Source: Candidatus Sulfotelmatobacter sp. (GTDB lineage: Bacteria > Acidobacteriota > Terriglobia > Terriglobales > Acidobacteriaceae). From it: 64,000 bases of DNA. This document shows, one piece after another, positions 26,004-35,199 of the stretch (the stretch's first letter is position 1; each line of letters opens with the position of its first letter). Made by a program: the position numbers and the translations under genes. The stretch is from the NCBI GenBank assembly GCA_025462865.1, contig JAOAPI010000050.1, forward strand, positions 60,308-124,307, in the 5' to 3' direction. The notes below the pieces were generated by a model, which saw only the letters and a list, made by a program, of their open reading frames with translations, ran no database searches and had not been told where the DNA came from.

Positions 26004-26873
26004 TCAACTGCAGCAGGTCGGACCGCAGCACGCTTGCTTCGCTTCCGGCTTATGGGCGCGGATAAAAGCGCTAAAGAATTTGCCGTCCACTTGCGGGGCG
26101 AGCGCATCGACGTCGATTCCCTGCCCCGAGAGGAACTCCCGCGCATCTTCCGTCCGATAAATGCGAGTTGATTCCACCTCGATTGTGTCGAAGCCGGCCG
26201 CGGTTAATTTGTTACGGTAATCATTTTCTTCGAGTGCGCCCGCAATACAACCGACCCATGCCAGCACGCTCTGACGAATCTCCGGCAAAATCTCGCCGCT
26301 GGTTACCACATCCGACACCGCGAAGCGTCCGCCGGGCCTAAGTACGCGAAACGCCTCGCGCAGAACGCGATCCTTGTCAGCGGACAGGTTAATCACGCAA
26401 TTCGAAATGATCACGTCCACCGAATTGTCAGGTAGGGGAATATTTTCGATGTCGCCCTTCAGGAACTCTACGTTCGCCACACCGGCTTTCCGTTTGTTTT
26501 CGTTGGCCAAAGCGAGCATTTCGTCGGTCATATCGAGGCCGTAGGCCTTGCCGGTTGCGCCGACCCGCCTCGCCGACAAGAGCACGTCAATGCCGCCGCC
26601 TGAACCGAGATCCAGAACAGTTTCGCCTGGATTCAGTTTGGCCAGCGCGGTCGGATTGCCACAGCCAAGAGAAGCCAGCAGAGCTTCTTCCGGAATTTGT
26701 CCGGCCTGCCAGGCATCGTACAGGTTGGTTGTAATCGGATCGCACCCAGTGCCAGCAGTCGCTCCGCAGCAGGAACTGCCCCCGGATTTCACACGCAGAG
26801 CCGCCTGCCCATATTTTTCTTTAACGACCGATTTGAGGCTGTTGGCTTCAACCCCGGTATCGATGGAGCCCAT
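26004..26873 (-). CDS. arsM: Arsenite S-adenosylmethionine methyltransferase
   Basis: This 289-residue enzyme has the Rossmann SAM-binding motif [16 protein letters not shown] (87-102) and the arsenic-binding cysteines expected of ArsM: C71 (LGCGNP), C159 (ISNCVINL) and C209 (WVGCIAGAL), plus C35, C36 and C44 near the N-terminus. It would methylate arsenite to volatile or less toxic methyl-arsenicals. The C-terminus ends in a separate cysteine cluster, CCGPTCCS, which may hold or hand over arsenic. It lies between arsR and arsC with short gaps (11 and 25 bases) and is surely co-transcribed with them. Confidence 0.94.
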   Translation of the reverse strand: MGSIDTGVEANSLKSVVKEKYGQAALRVKSGGSSCCGATAGTGCDPITTNLYDAWQAGQIPEEALLASLGCGNPTALAKLNPGETVLDLGSGGGIDVLLSARRVGATGKAYGLDMTDEMLALANENKRKAGVANVEFLKGDIENIPLPDNSVDVIISNCVINLSADKDRVLREAFRVLRPGGRFAVSDVVTSGEILPEIRQSVLAWVGCIAGALEENDYRNKLTAAGFDTIEVESTRIYRTEDAREFLSGQGIDVDALAPQVDGKFFSAFIRAHKPEAKQACCGPTCCS

Positions 26874-26884
26874 GAATGATTCTC

Positions 26885-27241
26885 CTATTTGCAGATTCGA
26901 ACGATGTGTTCAGGCTTAACTGCCTTATTTCGAGTGCAGCACTCGGCATAGAGGAATTGCAGCAATTCCTGGAGAGCGATCGTATCGGCGGTATAACGCA
27001 GAAATGTTTTCTCGCGCTGTACTTGCACCAAGCCTTCACTCTTCAACTTTTCCAGATGGTGAGAGAGAGTGGAGTTCGGAATATCCAGCTCGGCTTGAAT
27101 TTCACCGACCACGAGACCTTCAGGATGCGCCGAGAGCAGCAACTGCATGATGCGCAGCCTCGGCTCGGTTCCCATGGCAGAGAACATGTCAGCATACTTG
27201 ACCACGCGTTCGCTGGCTTTTACCGCGGAAGACGTCTGCAT
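26885..27241 (-). CDS. arsR: ArsR-family arsenic-responsive repressor
   Basis: This 118-residue winged-helix repressor has its recognition region at about 45-70 ([28 protein letters not shown]). The classical ELCVC metal motif in the recognition helix is missing. Instead a vicinal pair C101-C102 (AECCTRN) and C117 sit near the C-terminus, as in ArsR types that bind As(III) through C-terminal cysteines. It is the first gene of the ars operon and should repress it until arsenite binds. The promoter is readable just upstream of the ATG. Confidence 0.92.
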   Translation of the reverse strand: MQTSSAVKASERVVKYADMFSAMGTEPRLRIMQLLLSAHPEGLVVGEIQAELDIPNSTLSHHLEKLKSEGLVQVQREKTFLRYTADTIALQELLQFLYAECCTRNKAVKPEHIVRICK

Positions 27242-27247
27242 ATTTCG

Positions 27248-27276
27248 ACATTACTAGAACTATGGATTACAGTCAA
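27248..27276 (-). promoter_or_regulatory. Candidate ars operon promoter
   Basis: On the minus strand TTGACT (27276-27271), a 17-base spacer and TAATGT (27253-27248) lie just before the arsR ATG at 27241. The -35 is strong and the -10 weak. Within the spacer and -10, TTC-N10-GAA is a plausible ArsR operator half-site pair. Start of transcription would fall almost on the ATG, so the mRNA could be leaderless. Confidence 0.4.
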
Positions 27277-27335
27277 CCGTCAGACACTTCGTACTTGCTC
27301 CGGGTCAAGGCGCAATCATTTATTCTAGGACTAGC

Positions 27336-28052
27336 ATGATCCGAACCCGCCGCGCTTTCGATCCGCGATCAATCAAGTTGGTGATCTTCGATCTGGATGG
27401 CACGCTGATTGACTCGCGGCTCGATCTGGTGCATTCGGTGAATGCCGCGCTGCGTCACATCGGCCGGCCTGGTTTGCCCGACGACGTTATTGCCAGCTAT
27501 GTGGGAGACGGAGCGCCAATTCTGATTCAGCGGGCCCTGGGAGGGGAGACGGTGGACGACGCGGTCGTCCGCCAGGGCTTGCAGTTTTTCCTTTCTTATT
27601 ATCGAGAACACAAGCTTGATCACACAACCGTCTACGAGGGCGTGCAGGAATCGCTCGAAGCTATTCAGCATGCGTCCAACGGCGTGCCGCGAAAGATGGC
27701 CGTTCTTTCGAACAAGCCGGTAGTTCCTTCGCGGGCCATTGTCGAAGCACTCGGCCTAGGCCAATTCTTCATTCAGATTTATGGAGGAAATAGTTTCGCT
27801 ACGAAGAAGCCCGACCCCGAAGGCGCCCGCAAATTGCTGGAGGAAGTCGGCGTGCGACCGGAAGAGGCTGTAATTGTCGGAGATTCTCATGTGGACGTTG
27901 AAACCGGACGCAACGCCGGCTTGTGGACGATAGGCGTCAACTACGGTTTTGCTCCACATACTTTGCTGGATGAACCGCCCGACGTGCTCATCGAGACGCC
28001 TCGCGAATTGGCGGAAGTATTCAACGAAGAGCGGCCGAAAGAAGCTGGCTAG
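27336..28052 (+). CDS. gph: HAD-family phosphatase, phosphoglycolate phosphatase-like
   Basis: This 238-residue haloacid-dehalogenase phosphatase has motif I FDLDGTLIDSRLDLV (D19 nucleophile, D21 acid/base), motif II around VLSNKP, and motif IV GDSHVDVETGRNAG with the metal-binding acids. The cap domain between motifs I and II is the small helical type of phosphoglycolate phosphatases. It would remove 2-phosphoglycolate, though substrate range in this family is broad. It is divergent from arsR with only about 95 bases between them. Gene symbol is by likeness only. Confidence 0.82.
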   Translation: MIRTRRAFDPRSIKLVIFDLDGTLIDSRLDLVHSVNAALRHIGRPGLPDDVIASYVGDGAPILIQRALGGETVDDAVVRQGLQFFLSYYREHKLDHTTVYEGVQESLEAIQHASNGVPRKMAVLSNKPVVPSRAIVEALGLGQFFIQIYGGNSFATKKPDPEGARKLLEEVGVRPEEAVIVGDSHVDVETGRNAGLWTIGVNYGFAPHTLLDEPPDVLIETPRELAEVFNEERPKEAG

Positions 28053-28098
28053 TCGCGTGTTCTTCTCGTGACACACACTCATGTAAACTCATCCGACG

Positions 28099-28722
28099 AT
28101 GAGCGATCCCCTTAACAGCTTCACGCCTTCCGAACTGCGCAAGCTGCGCGGCATGAAAGATCCTCACGGCATCCAGAAGTTTCTCGATGACGCTCCGTAT
28201 CACCTTGCGGATACGGCATGGTCGCCGCGGCGTGTGCTGGCGGAACAAACTGCTCACTGCCTCGAAGGCGCGATCTTTGCCGCGGCGGCCTTGCGGGCAA
28301 ACGGATACCCTCCTCTGTTGCTTGATTTCGAAGCGGAACATGACACGGATCATGTGATCGCCATCTTCCGCGAAAAAGGGTGCTGGGGCGCTGTGGCCAA
28401 ATCGAACTACACAGGATGCCGCTGGCGCGAGCCGATCCATCGCACCCTTCGCGAACTGGCGTTGACCTACTTCAATACCTACGTCAACCTGCGGCGCGAG
28501 CGCACGCTGCGGCGTTTTTCGGTGCCGGTGAATCTGAAGCGCTTCGATCGCCAGAACTGGATGACCACCGACAAACCGGTATGGTTTCTCGTGTATCACT
28601 TGTTTGACATCAGACACTACCCGCTGATCACGCCAGCCATGGCGAAAGGCCTGCATCGCGTGGACGAACGGCTGTTTCAGGGAGAAATTCTGGGCAAGGC
28701 TTATAAAACGGCGAGCGAGTAG
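28099..28722 (+). CDS. Putative transglutaminase-like cysteine protein
   Basis: This 207-residue protein has a Cys-His-Asn arrangement in the order and spacing of the transglutaminase/papain-like fold: C54 in EQTAHCLEGAIFAAAALRAN, H85 in EHDTDHVIAIF, and N103 in GAVAKSNYTGCRW. The helix behind the cysteine and the two strands after it match the fold pattern. No signal peptide is present, so it would act inside the cell. I do not recognise a named family. It follows gph after 46 bases and might be co-transcribed with it. Confidence 0.68.
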   Translation: MSDPLNSFTPSELRKLRGMKDPHGIQKFLDDAPYHLADTAWSPRRVLAEQTAHCLEGAIFAAAALRANGYPPLLLDFEAEHDTDHVIAIFREKGCWGAVAKSNYTGCRWREPIHRTLRELALTYFNTYVNLRRERTLRRFSVPVNLKRFDRQNWMTTDKPVWFLVYHLFDIRHYPLITPAMAKGLHRVDERLFQGEILGKAYKTASE

Positions 28723-28767
28723 AAGGTCGGTGCATCTTTAGGGAACTCGCCGTCTTCTAAGAACTTA

Positions 28768-29721
28768 ATGTCCACCACGAACAAGCCGGGCCTGGCTGCG
28801 CTTGTAACGCTCGTCATTCCACTGGCTTGCATCTTCACCTTCGCTCAGCAAGCGACATCGGAACAGGATGCGCCCGACACGCCCACCGCCACTTTCTCGC
28901 TCGCGTTAACCCCCGATGCCAATGGCAATTTATCGCAAGAGCAGATGCAGCAGTTATTTCGTGTGGCCGCTGACAAAGACATAGAAAACGAAAAGCGGCT
29001 CAGGAATTACACCTACGTTGAGCGCGACGAGGAGCACAAACTCGACGGCAAGGGAGAAGTGAAATCCACCGAAACAAAAACCTATGACGTGATGGAAATC
29101 TACGGAGAACAGGTACAGCGCCTGATCCAGAAAAACGATAAGGATCTCGAAACGAAAGACGCGGCCCGGGAAGAAGAGAAGATCCAAAAGCTCATCGACA
29201 AACGCAAGAACGAGTCCGAGGAAACGCGCCAGAAGCGCGAACGGAAAGAAGAAAAAGAACGGGAAGACGGTCGGAAATTCGTTCTTGAGGTTGCCGATGC
29301 ATACATCTTCCATTTAGCAGGAACAGAGTCCGTGGGTGGCCGCGAAGCTTGGGCAATTGACGCCGAGCCCCGCCCCGGATACGAACCTCACATGAAGGAG
29401 GCGAAATTCCTGCCCAAGTTTCGCGGCCGCGTATGGATCGATAAGGCGGAAGCTCAGTGGTCGAAAATGGATATCGAATGCATCGATACGGTTTCCCTGG
29501 GCTGGTTCCTGGCGCGGGTTCACAAAGGCTCGCGCATCGTGATCGAGCAGACGCGGGTCAACCATGAAGTGTGGTTGCCCAAGCACGTCGCGATCAAGGT
29601 GGACGTGCGCCTCGCCCTGCTCAAGAACTTTAACGTGGAAGCAGATCAGACCTTCCGCGATTACAAGAAGTTCGGCGCTACTACGAGGATTTTGGGGGTG
29701 GTTGAGGTACAGGATAAGTAG
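28768..29721 (+). CDS. Secreted protein with charged coiled-coil region
   Basis: This 317-residue protein begins with a signal peptide (hydrophobic core LAALVTLVIPLACIFTFA). A highly charged region at about 90-165, rich in Glu, Lys and Arg (EEEKIQKLIDKRKNESEETR), should form a helical coiled coil. The C-terminal 150 residues alternate strands, e.g. RGRVWIDKAEAQWSKMDIEC and EVWLPKHVAIKVDVRLALL, a pattern like the beta-baffle fold of LolA/LolB-type outer-membrane lipoprotein sorting proteins. The fold link is inference from pattern. It is probably periplasmic. Confidence 0.7.
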   Translation: MSTTNKPGLAALVTLVIPLACIFTFAQQATSEQDAPDTPTATFSLALTPDANGNLSQEQMQQLFRVAADKDIENEKRLRNYTYVERDEEHKLDGKGEVKSTETKTYDVMEIYGEQVQRLIQKNDKDLETKDAAREEEKIQKLIDKRKNESEETRQKRERKEEKEREDGRKFVLEVADAYIFHLAGTESVGGREAWAIDAEPRPGYEPHMKEAKFLPKFRGRVWIDKAEAQWSKMDIECIDTVSLGWFLARVHKGSRIVIEQTRVNHEVWLPKHVAIKVDVRLALLKNFNVEADQTFRDYKKFGATTRILGVVEVQDK

Positions 29722-29834
29722 AAGAAAGCCTGAATCGGGACGACCCGCTCTCCAACTGGCTCCCCTGAAGCCGAACGACCGCGAGCATCATCTACTAATC
29801 TCACTCGTCAGTTTAGACTCGATCCGGAGGAACT

Positions 29835-31505
29835 ATGTCTTCCCAGATAACACCTTTGTCCCCCGAGGTCCAGGCTGAAGCTTTTCCCCGGCTGACGCCG
29901 GAACAGATCAGCCGAATCCGTCCGCTAAGCAAGGTACGGCCGGTGAAAGCGGGCGACATCCTGTTTGAGCCGGGGGACGGTGACGTCCCATTTTTCGTGC
30001 TGCTCTCGGGCAGTATGGAAATTGTGCAGCCGGACCGGAATGGCGAGAGGGCGATCGTCAAGCACGAGGCGGGAGGTTTCACCGGAGAGATGACCACGCT
30101 CTCCGGCCGGCTCGCCCTGGTCCGTGGGCGGGTTACGGAAGCCGGCGAATTCCTCCAAATGAGCAACCATGATCTGAGAACGCTGGTCGCAAGAGACGCC
30201 GAGCTGAGCGAAATCTTCATGCGCGCTTTCATCCTGCGCCGGGTAGCGCTCATCGACCGCCACCTGGGAAACGTAATTCTGCTGGGATCGCGGCACTCGG
30301 CGCAGACGCTGCGGTTGCGCGAGTTCCTCACCCGCAATGGACATCCGCACACCTACGTGGACCTCGATACAGATACCAGCTATCAGGATCTGCTCGACCA
30401 CTTTCAGGTTACGCCGGATGAAGTTCCCGTGGTCATATGCAACAACAGCACGGTGCTGCGCCGGCCCTCGATTCAGGAACTGGCCAGGTGCTTGGGACTG
30501 AACGCTCACATTACGGCCTCGGAAGTGAGGGATCTGGTGATCGTAGGTGCCGGGCCGTCCGGTTTGGCAGCGGCGGTTTACGGGGCTTCGGAAGGTCTGG
30601 ACGTGCTTGTGATTGAGGCCGAGTCTCCCGGCGGGCAGGCGGGATCGAGTTCCAGGATCGAAAACTATCTGGGGTTCCCAATGGGAATTTCCGGCCAGGA
30701 ATTGGCGGGCCGCGCCTCCGCGCAGGCTCAGAAGTTTGGCGCCAAGATGCTGGTCGCCAACAACGTAACGAAATTGAATTGCGAGCGCCGTCCCTACGAG
30801 TTGAGTGTGGACTGCGGTCAGGTCATTCGCGCGAGCACGGTCGTGATTGCCAGTGGCGCGCAATACAACAAACCGAACATCGACAACCTGAAGAAGTTCG
30901 AAGGCCAGGGCGTTTATTACGGGGCGACCTTCATTGAGGCGCAAGTGTGCGGCAAAGAAGATGCAGTCGTGGTGGGCGGTGGCAATTCGGCGGGTCAGGC
31001 GGCGGTTTACCTTTCGCAGACCTCGGGCAAAGTTCATATGCTGGTGCGGTCTAGTCAGTTGTCCGACACGATGTCGCGCTATTTGATCCAGCGCATCGAG
31101 GAAAATCCAGCAATCGAGATGCACTACTGCACCGAGATCGTTGGTCTCGACGGCGATACGCAACTCGAGCGCGTGACCTGGCGGGACAACAGGACGGGCG
31201 AGACTTCAGCCCACGATATCCGGCACGTGTTCATCATGGCCGGAGCTTCTCCTCGCACCGACTGGCTGCAGGGATGCGTTGCCCTCGACAACAAGGGCTT
31301 CATTCTCACCGGCAGAGACTTGGATCCCGTGATCCAGAACTACCATTGGCCGCTTCAACGCGTGCCGCAAATGTTGGAGACGAGCCTGCCGGGAGTGTTT
31401 GCCGTGGGCGATGTCCGCGCCGGAAATGTAAAACGTGTAGCCTCTGCCGTGGGGGAAGGATCGATATCGATCTATCTGGTTCACCGGGTGTTGGCGGAAC
31501 TGTAG
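29835..31505 (+). CDS. cNMP-binding domain fused to thioredoxin reductase-like flavoprotein
   Basis: This 556-residue protein has three parts. Residues 15-130 form a cyclic-nucleotide-type beta barrel (GDILFEPGDGDVPFFVLLSG). Residues 145-225 form a thioredoxin-like domain with the cis-Pro region DEVPVVIC. Residues 232-556 form a thioredoxin reductase-type flavoprotein: FAD motif VGAGPSG (237-243), NADPH motif GGGNSA (381-386), FAD tail FAVGDVR (522-528). The CxxC redox pair of thioredoxin reductase is missing: the site reads GVYYGATF (359-366). The thioredoxin-like part also has no CxxC (GSRHSAQT instead). So it is unlikely to be a normal disulfide reductase. A strong GGAGG precedes ATG 29835. 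It may be a nucleotide-gated NAD(P)H oxidoreductase. Confidence 0.88.
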   Translation: MSSQITPLSPEVQAEAFPRLTPEQISRIRPLSKVRPVKAGDILFEPGDGDVPFFVLLSGSMEIVQPDRNGERAIVKHEAGGFTGEMTTLSGRLALVRGRVTEAGEFLQMSNHDLRTLVARDAELSEIFMRAFILRRVALIDRHLGNVILLGSRHSAQTLRLREFLTRNGHPHTYVDLDTDTSYQDLLDHFQVTPDEVPVVICNNSTVLRRPSIQELARCLGLNAHITASEVRDLVIVGAGPSGLAAAVYGASEGLDVLVIEAESPGGQAGSSSRIENYLGFPMGISGQELAGRASAQAQKFGAKMLVANNVTKLNCERRPYELSVDCGQVIRASTVVIASGAQYNKPNIDNLKKFEGQGVYYGATFIEAQVCGKEDAVVVGGGNSAGQAAVYLSQTSGKVHMLVRSSQLSDTMSRYLIQRIEENPAIEMHYCTEIVGLDGDTQLERVTWRDNRTGETSAHDIRHVFIMAGASPRTDWLQGCVALDNKGFILTGRDLDPVIQNYHWPLQRVPQMLETSLPGVFAVGDVRAGNVKRVASAVGEGSISIYLVHRVLAEL

Positions 31506-31570
31506 GCGCTTCCTGCCGGCTACGGGATGGGTGAGATAGAATTAGCCATCAGAACGGGATGGAGGATAGT

Positions 31571-31831
31571 ATGCCGCTCGACTGGTCGCAATGTTCCGCG
31601 GTAGAAAGTGTTCCCGGCAGGGTCGGCGGCGCATGGGTTTTCCGAGGAACGCGGATGCCGGTGTCCACTGTGTTTGAGAATCTCGAAGATGGAATGACTA
31701 TTCAAGAAGTGGTTGAACAGTTCGACGTCACCTCAGAGCAGGTCAAGGCAGTCTTGGAATTCGCGGCCCGGAGCTTGGATGCTACTCGAAGCATCGCTGA
31801 CACTCATTCTCCTGATGCTCATTCTCTTTGA
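31571..31831 (+). CDS. DUF433-type antitoxin
   Basis: This 86-residue protein has the DUF433 pattern: WVFRGTRMPVSTVFENLEDG followed by MTIQEVVEQFDVTSEQVKAV, a predicted winged-helix or helix-turn-helix DNA-binding fold. Such proteins act as antitoxins paired with DUF5615 nucleases. ATG 31571 is chosen because GGAGG lies 5 bases upstream; an in-frame ATG at 31559 has no site. Its 3' end overlaps the partner gene by 17 bases. Confidence 0.85.
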   Translation: MPLDWSQCSAVESVPGRVGGAWVFRGTRMPVSTVFENLEDGMTIQEVVEQFDVTSEQVKAVLEFAARSLDATRSIADTHSPDAHSL

Positions 31832-32138
31832 CCACGGCACGCCAAGAGGGATCATCCGTTCGCTCGCGGGCCATGAAGTTAGAGAGGCGAAAGCGCAAGG
31901 TTGGGACCGGCTCACTAACGGTGAGTTGCTAACTGCCGCAGAGGAAGCCGGTTTCGATGTGCTGCTCACCACCGACAAAAATATCCGTTATCAACAGAAC
32001 CTAACGGGGCGCAAGATAGCAGTAGTCGTGTTGGGCAGAGCACGCTGGCGGCTTATACGGCCTGCTATTCCGGCGATTGTCGCCGCGGTGAATGCGGCAC
32101 GGCCAGGGACCTACGCTGAAGTGGACATAGTGGATTGA
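31815..32138 (+). CDS. DUF5615 PIN-like toxin
   Basis: This 107-residue protein begins MLILFDHGTPRGI, with the first acid D6 and then LTTDKNIRY (D54), the hallmark pair of DUF5615, a PIN-like nuclease family usually paired with DUF433 proteins. ATG 31815 matches the family's usual start; longer reading from 31713 would lie almost wholly inside the antitoxin gene. It is the likely toxin. Nuclease activity is family inference. Confidence 0.85.
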   Translation: MLILFDHGTPRGIIRSLAGHEVREAKAQGWDRLTNGELLTAAEEAGFDVLLTTDKNIRYQQNLTGRKIAVVVLGRARWRLIRPAIPAIVAAVNAARPGTYAEVDIVD

Positions 32139-32289
32139 CTCAATCTCCCACTAGAGCAGGACCCATTAGATTTTCTTCCTCTCCTTGCTTGAGGCAAGCC
32201 ACCGCTAATGAGCGTTTATAATAGAAAGATTCTCGCTCGCCGTTATTGCTCTCTGTGAAGGCAGTATCTAGTTGGGCGAGGAAACCGAC

Positions 32290-32327
32290 CCGAGCTTTGC
32301 TCGGCACGGACAGCCGGGGCGGCTGTC
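32290..32327. repeat. Pair of adjacent hairpins upstream of uvrB
   Basis: Two inverted repeats sit side by side: CCGAGC/GCTCGG with a TTT loop (32290-32304), and the perfect 8-bp GACAGCCG/CGGCTGTC with a GGG loop (32309-32327). No T-run follows. Similar GC-rich hairpins lie near 45.2-45.8 kb, so this is probably a REP-like interspersed element of this genome rather than a uvrB regulator. Confidence 0.5.
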
Positions 32328-32396
32328 TCTACATGAGCATTGCCGAGCGCAACTGTACTCGCTAAAGACTAAGAGCTAAAGCTAAAAGCTTCTTCC

Positions 32397-34385
32397 ATGG
32401 ACTTCAAACTCGTTTCCGACTACAAACCGCAGGGGGATCAGGGGCGCGCGATTGAAGCGCTGCTGCGCGGCGTGTACGACCGTGAGGAGCACCAGGTGTT
32501 GCTGGGCGTTACCGGCTCGGGTAAGACCTACACCATGGCCAAGGTGATTGAGGCGGTGAACCGTCCGGCGCTGGTGATGGCGCATAACAAGACTCTGGCG
32601 GCGCAGCTCTATCACGAGTTCAAGAATTTCTTTCCACACAATGCCGTTGAGTATTTCGTTTCCTATTACGACTACTACCAGCCCGAGGCATACGTTCCGG
32701 CCGCGGACTTGTTTATCGAAAAAGAAGCGACCATCAATGATGAACTCGACAAGCTGCGACTCTCTGCGACCCGATCTTTATTTGAGCGGCGCGACGCCCT
32801 GATTGTCGCTTCGGTGAGCTGCATCTACGGCTTGGGATCGCCCGAAGCCTATTACGGCATGATGCTGTTTCTGGAAAAGGGCCAGAAAATCACGCGCGAT
32901 GACATCACGCGCAAGCTGGTAGACATTCTCTACGAACGCACCAATGGCGAGTTCCGGCGCGGGACATTTCGTGTCCGCGGAGACGTGATCGAAGTCTTCC
33001 CCACCTATGACGACATGGCGTACCGCATCGAGTTGTGGGGAGATCAGGTCGAATCGTTGTCGCAGGTCGATCCGCTGTTTGGTACGGTGAAGCAAAAGTA
33101 CATGCGGCTGCCGCTTTATCCCAAGACCCACTACGTGATGAAGGACGAAACTCGCGCGACCGCCGTGGAATCGATCAAGAAAGAAATGGCGTGGTGGGAA
33201 GTGGAGCTCGAGAAGCAAGGCCGGATGGTCGAATCGCAGCGCATTCACCAGCGCGTGAAATTTGATCTGGAAATGATCAAGGTGATGGGATACTGCCATG
33301 GCATCGAGAACTATTCACGGCATTTTACGGGACGCATGCCGGGTGAGCCTCCGCCCACTCTTCTCGATTATTTCCCGCGCGACTTCCTGATGTTCATCGA
33401 CGAATCGCATCAGACAATTCCACAACTGCGTGGCATGCATGCCGGGGACCGCTCGCGTAAGGAGACTTTGGTCGAGTATGGCTTCCGTCTGCCCTCGGCG
33501 CTGGACAATCGTCCGCTGACGTTTGAGGAGTTTCAACATCGCACCAACCAACTCGTTTACGTTTCGGCGACACCGGGTCCGTATGAACTGACGAAATCAG
33601 CGGGCGTGGTGGTGGAGCAGATTATCCGGCCCACGGGGCTCATCGATCCTGAAGTTGAAGTGCGTCCGGTAAAAGGACAGATCGACGACCTGCTGCACGA
33701 AATTCGCGCCCGCGTGGAGCGCGGGGAGCGCGTGCTGGTGACCACTCTCACCAAACGCATGGCCGAAGACCTGGCCGAATATTATGCCGAAGTGGGAGTG
33801 AAATGCCGCTACATGCACTCCGAGATCGAGACGCTGGAGCGAGTGAAAATCCTCCGCGACTTACGCAAGGGCGAATTCGATGTATTGATCGGCATCAATC
33901 TGCTGCGCGAAGGCCTAGACCTTCCGGAAGTTTCCTTGGTGGCGATTCTCGACGCGGATAAAGAAGGCTTCCTGCGGTCGCAAGGATCCTTAATCCAGAC
34001 GATCGGACGTTGCGCCCGCCATCTGAACGGCCGCGCCATCCTTTATGCCGATCGTAAAACCGATTCGATGAAGCGGGCCATGGATGAGACTCTGCGTCGG
34101 CGCGCCATCCAGACCGCATACAACAAAGAGCATGGGATCACTCCGGAATCCATCGTCCGCCCATTGGACATGACACTGGCGGGAATTGTCGCGGCCGACT
34201 ATACCGACTTGACCAGCGAAGCCGATGGGATGCCTGAATTCAAATCGCAGGAGGAACTCGACGGCTACATCGTCAAACTTGAGTGTGATATGCGCGAAGC
34301 GGCTAAACGGTTTGAATTCGAGAAAGCGGCGAAGTTGAGGGACACGATCAAGGAGTTGAGGACGAAGGAATTTTTGTTCGCTTAG
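32397..34385 (+). CDS. uvrB: UvrABC excinuclease subunit B
   Basis: This 662-residue protein is full-length UvrB, the damage-verifying helicase-like subunit of nucleotide excision repair. The Walker A motif GVTGSGKT is at 37-44, the DNA-clamping beta-hairpin region [11 protein letters not shown] at about 89-99, and motif II FIDESHQ further on. The helicase C-terminal region contains [17 protein letters not shown] and QTIGRCARH. The UVR domain that contacts UvrC closes the protein ([20 protein letters not shown]). It is solitary, which is usual for uvrB. Confidence 0.98.
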   Translation: MDFKLVSDYKPQGDQGRAIEALLRGVYDREEHQVLLGVTGSGKTYTMAKVIEAVNRPALVMAHNKTLAAQLYHEFKNFFPHNAVEYFVSYYDYYQPEAYVPAADLFIEKEATINDELDKLRLSATRSLFERRDALIVASVSCIYGLGSPEAYYGMMLFLEKGQKITRDDITRKLVDILYERTNGEFRRGTFRVRGDVIEVFPTYDDMAYRIELWGDQVESLSQVDPLFGTVKQKYMRLPLYPKTHYVMKDETRATAVESIKKEMAWWEVELEKQGRMVESQRIHQRVKFDLEMIKVMGYCHGIENYSRHFTGRMPGEPPPTLLDYFPRDFLMFIDESHQTIPQLRGMHAGDRSRKETLVEYGFRLPSALDNRPLTFEEFQHRTNQLVYVSATPGPYELTKSAGVVVEQIIRPTGLIDPEVEVRPVKGQIDDLLHEIRARVERGERVLVTTLTKRMAEDLAEYYAEVGVKCRYMHSEIETLERVKILRDLRKGEFDVLIGINLLREGLDLPEVSLVAILDADKEGFLRSQGSLIQTIGRCARHLNGRAILYADRKTDSMKRAMDETLRRRAIQTAYNKEHGITPESIVRPLDMTLAGIVAADYTDLTSEADGMPEFKSQEELDGYIVKLECDMREAAKRFEFEKAAKLRDTIKELRTKEFLFA

Positions 34386-34470
34386 GACCTAGTTAACGAG
34401 GCGGCCGAAGGCCTTACTTTGCCGGCCAGCCGAAATCGCCACCCTCTCGGACGTTCTTTCAGCAACAGGA

Positions 34471-34495
34471 TTTTCGTGTTACACTGTTTTCGTGT
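34471..34495 (+). promoter_or_regulatory. Repeat-containing control region of the vapBC-like pair
   Basis: Two copies of TTTTCGTGT (34471-34479 and 34487-34495) flank a palindrome GTGTTACAC (34476-34484). TACACT at 34480-34485 could be the -10 box; transcription would then begin at or near the GTG start codon at 34492, giving a leaderless mRNA. No clear -35 is present. The repeats are a likely site of antitoxin autorepression, by inference. Confidence 0.4.
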
Positions 34496-34752
34496 CAACC
34501 ATTATTCGCTTGCGCAATGTTACCGTGACGCTCGAAGAAGACGTCGCCCGATGGGCGCGAGTCGAAGCTGCCCGCCTCGACACGAGCGTTTCAAGGCTTC
34601 TGGGAGAATTGCTGAAAGAACGTATGGGAAAGGTTGCGAGGAAAACTCCGGCTGCAGATGCGGCGGGGCGGCTCGCCACTTTTGGTAAGCGTCATAGGTT
34701 GTCATTGCGCGGGCTCAAGATCAAGGATCTGATTAACGAAGGACGCCGGTGA
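34492..34752 (+). CDS. Ribbon-helix-helix antitoxin (VapB-like)
   Basis: This 86-residue protein starts at GTG 34492 and carries a short ribbon-helix-helix DNA-binding fold: IRLRNVTVTLEEDVARWARV (strand then helix) and LDTSVSRLLGELLKERM. The basic C-terminus (KRHRLSLRGLKIKDLINEG) would bind the toxin. No Shine-Dalgarno lies before the GTG, which fits leaderless initiation. The next gene begins in its stop codon. Confidence 0.82.
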   Translation: MSTIIRLRNVTVTLEEDVARWARVEAARLDTSVSRLLGELLKERMGKVARKTPAADAAGRLATFGKRHRLSLRGLKIKDLINEGRR

Positions 34753-35168
34753 AGCGATTTGTTGTCGATGCATCGGTCGTGCTTACCTGGTGCTTCCCCG
34801 ACGAAAACTCTGCCGTTGCGGACGCGGTCGCCAGAATGTTCAAACAGGGCAACTCCGCAATAACGCCCTCCTTCTGGCCGCATGAAGTCCTTAATGCTTT
34901 GCTCGTTGGTGAAAAGCGCAAGAGGATTTCCGGCGACCTTGTACAGACCTTTCTTACAGACTTGGCGTCGCTTCCGATTGTTTTGCAGGGATTGCCGGCT
35001 GATGCCGTGTTCGATCGGATCCAGCGAATGAGCCGCCAGCACGGATTGACCGCCTACGACGCCGCTTATCTTGATCTTGCCAAGGACAACGGGCTGCCAT
35101 TGGCTACTTTAGATGGAGACTTGATTCGCGCGTGCGGGAAAGCTGATATAGAAGTGATAGGAAGATAG
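34749..35168 (+). CDS. vapC: PIN-domain toxin, VapC type
   Basis: This 139-residue PIN-domain ribonuclease starts at GTG 34749 with a GTGA overlap onto the antitoxin stop codon. The acidic residues of the active site are all present: D7 (FVVDASVVLTW), E46 (WPHEVLNALL), D104 (TAYDAAYLDLA) and D122 (LATLDGDLI). The DASV start and AYDAAYL motif are typical of VapC. With the upstream gene it makes a second PIN toxin pair in this window, from a branch distinct from the FitB-like one at 5.2 kb. Confidence 0.92.
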   Translation: MKRFVVDASVVLTWCFPDENSAVADAVARMFKQGNSAITPSFWPHEVLNALLVGEKRKRISGDLVQTFLTDLASLPIVLQGLPADAVFDRIQRMSRQHGLTAYDAAYLDLAKDNGLPLATLDGDLIRACGKADIEVIGR

Positions 35169-35199
35169 GAAAGCATGGCGACTTCTCAGCGCAGCTGCC

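Noticed and set aside
29925..31163. Minus-strand open frame of 412 codons
   Set aside because: Antisense shadow of the cNMP/flavoprotein gene, whose domains are clear.
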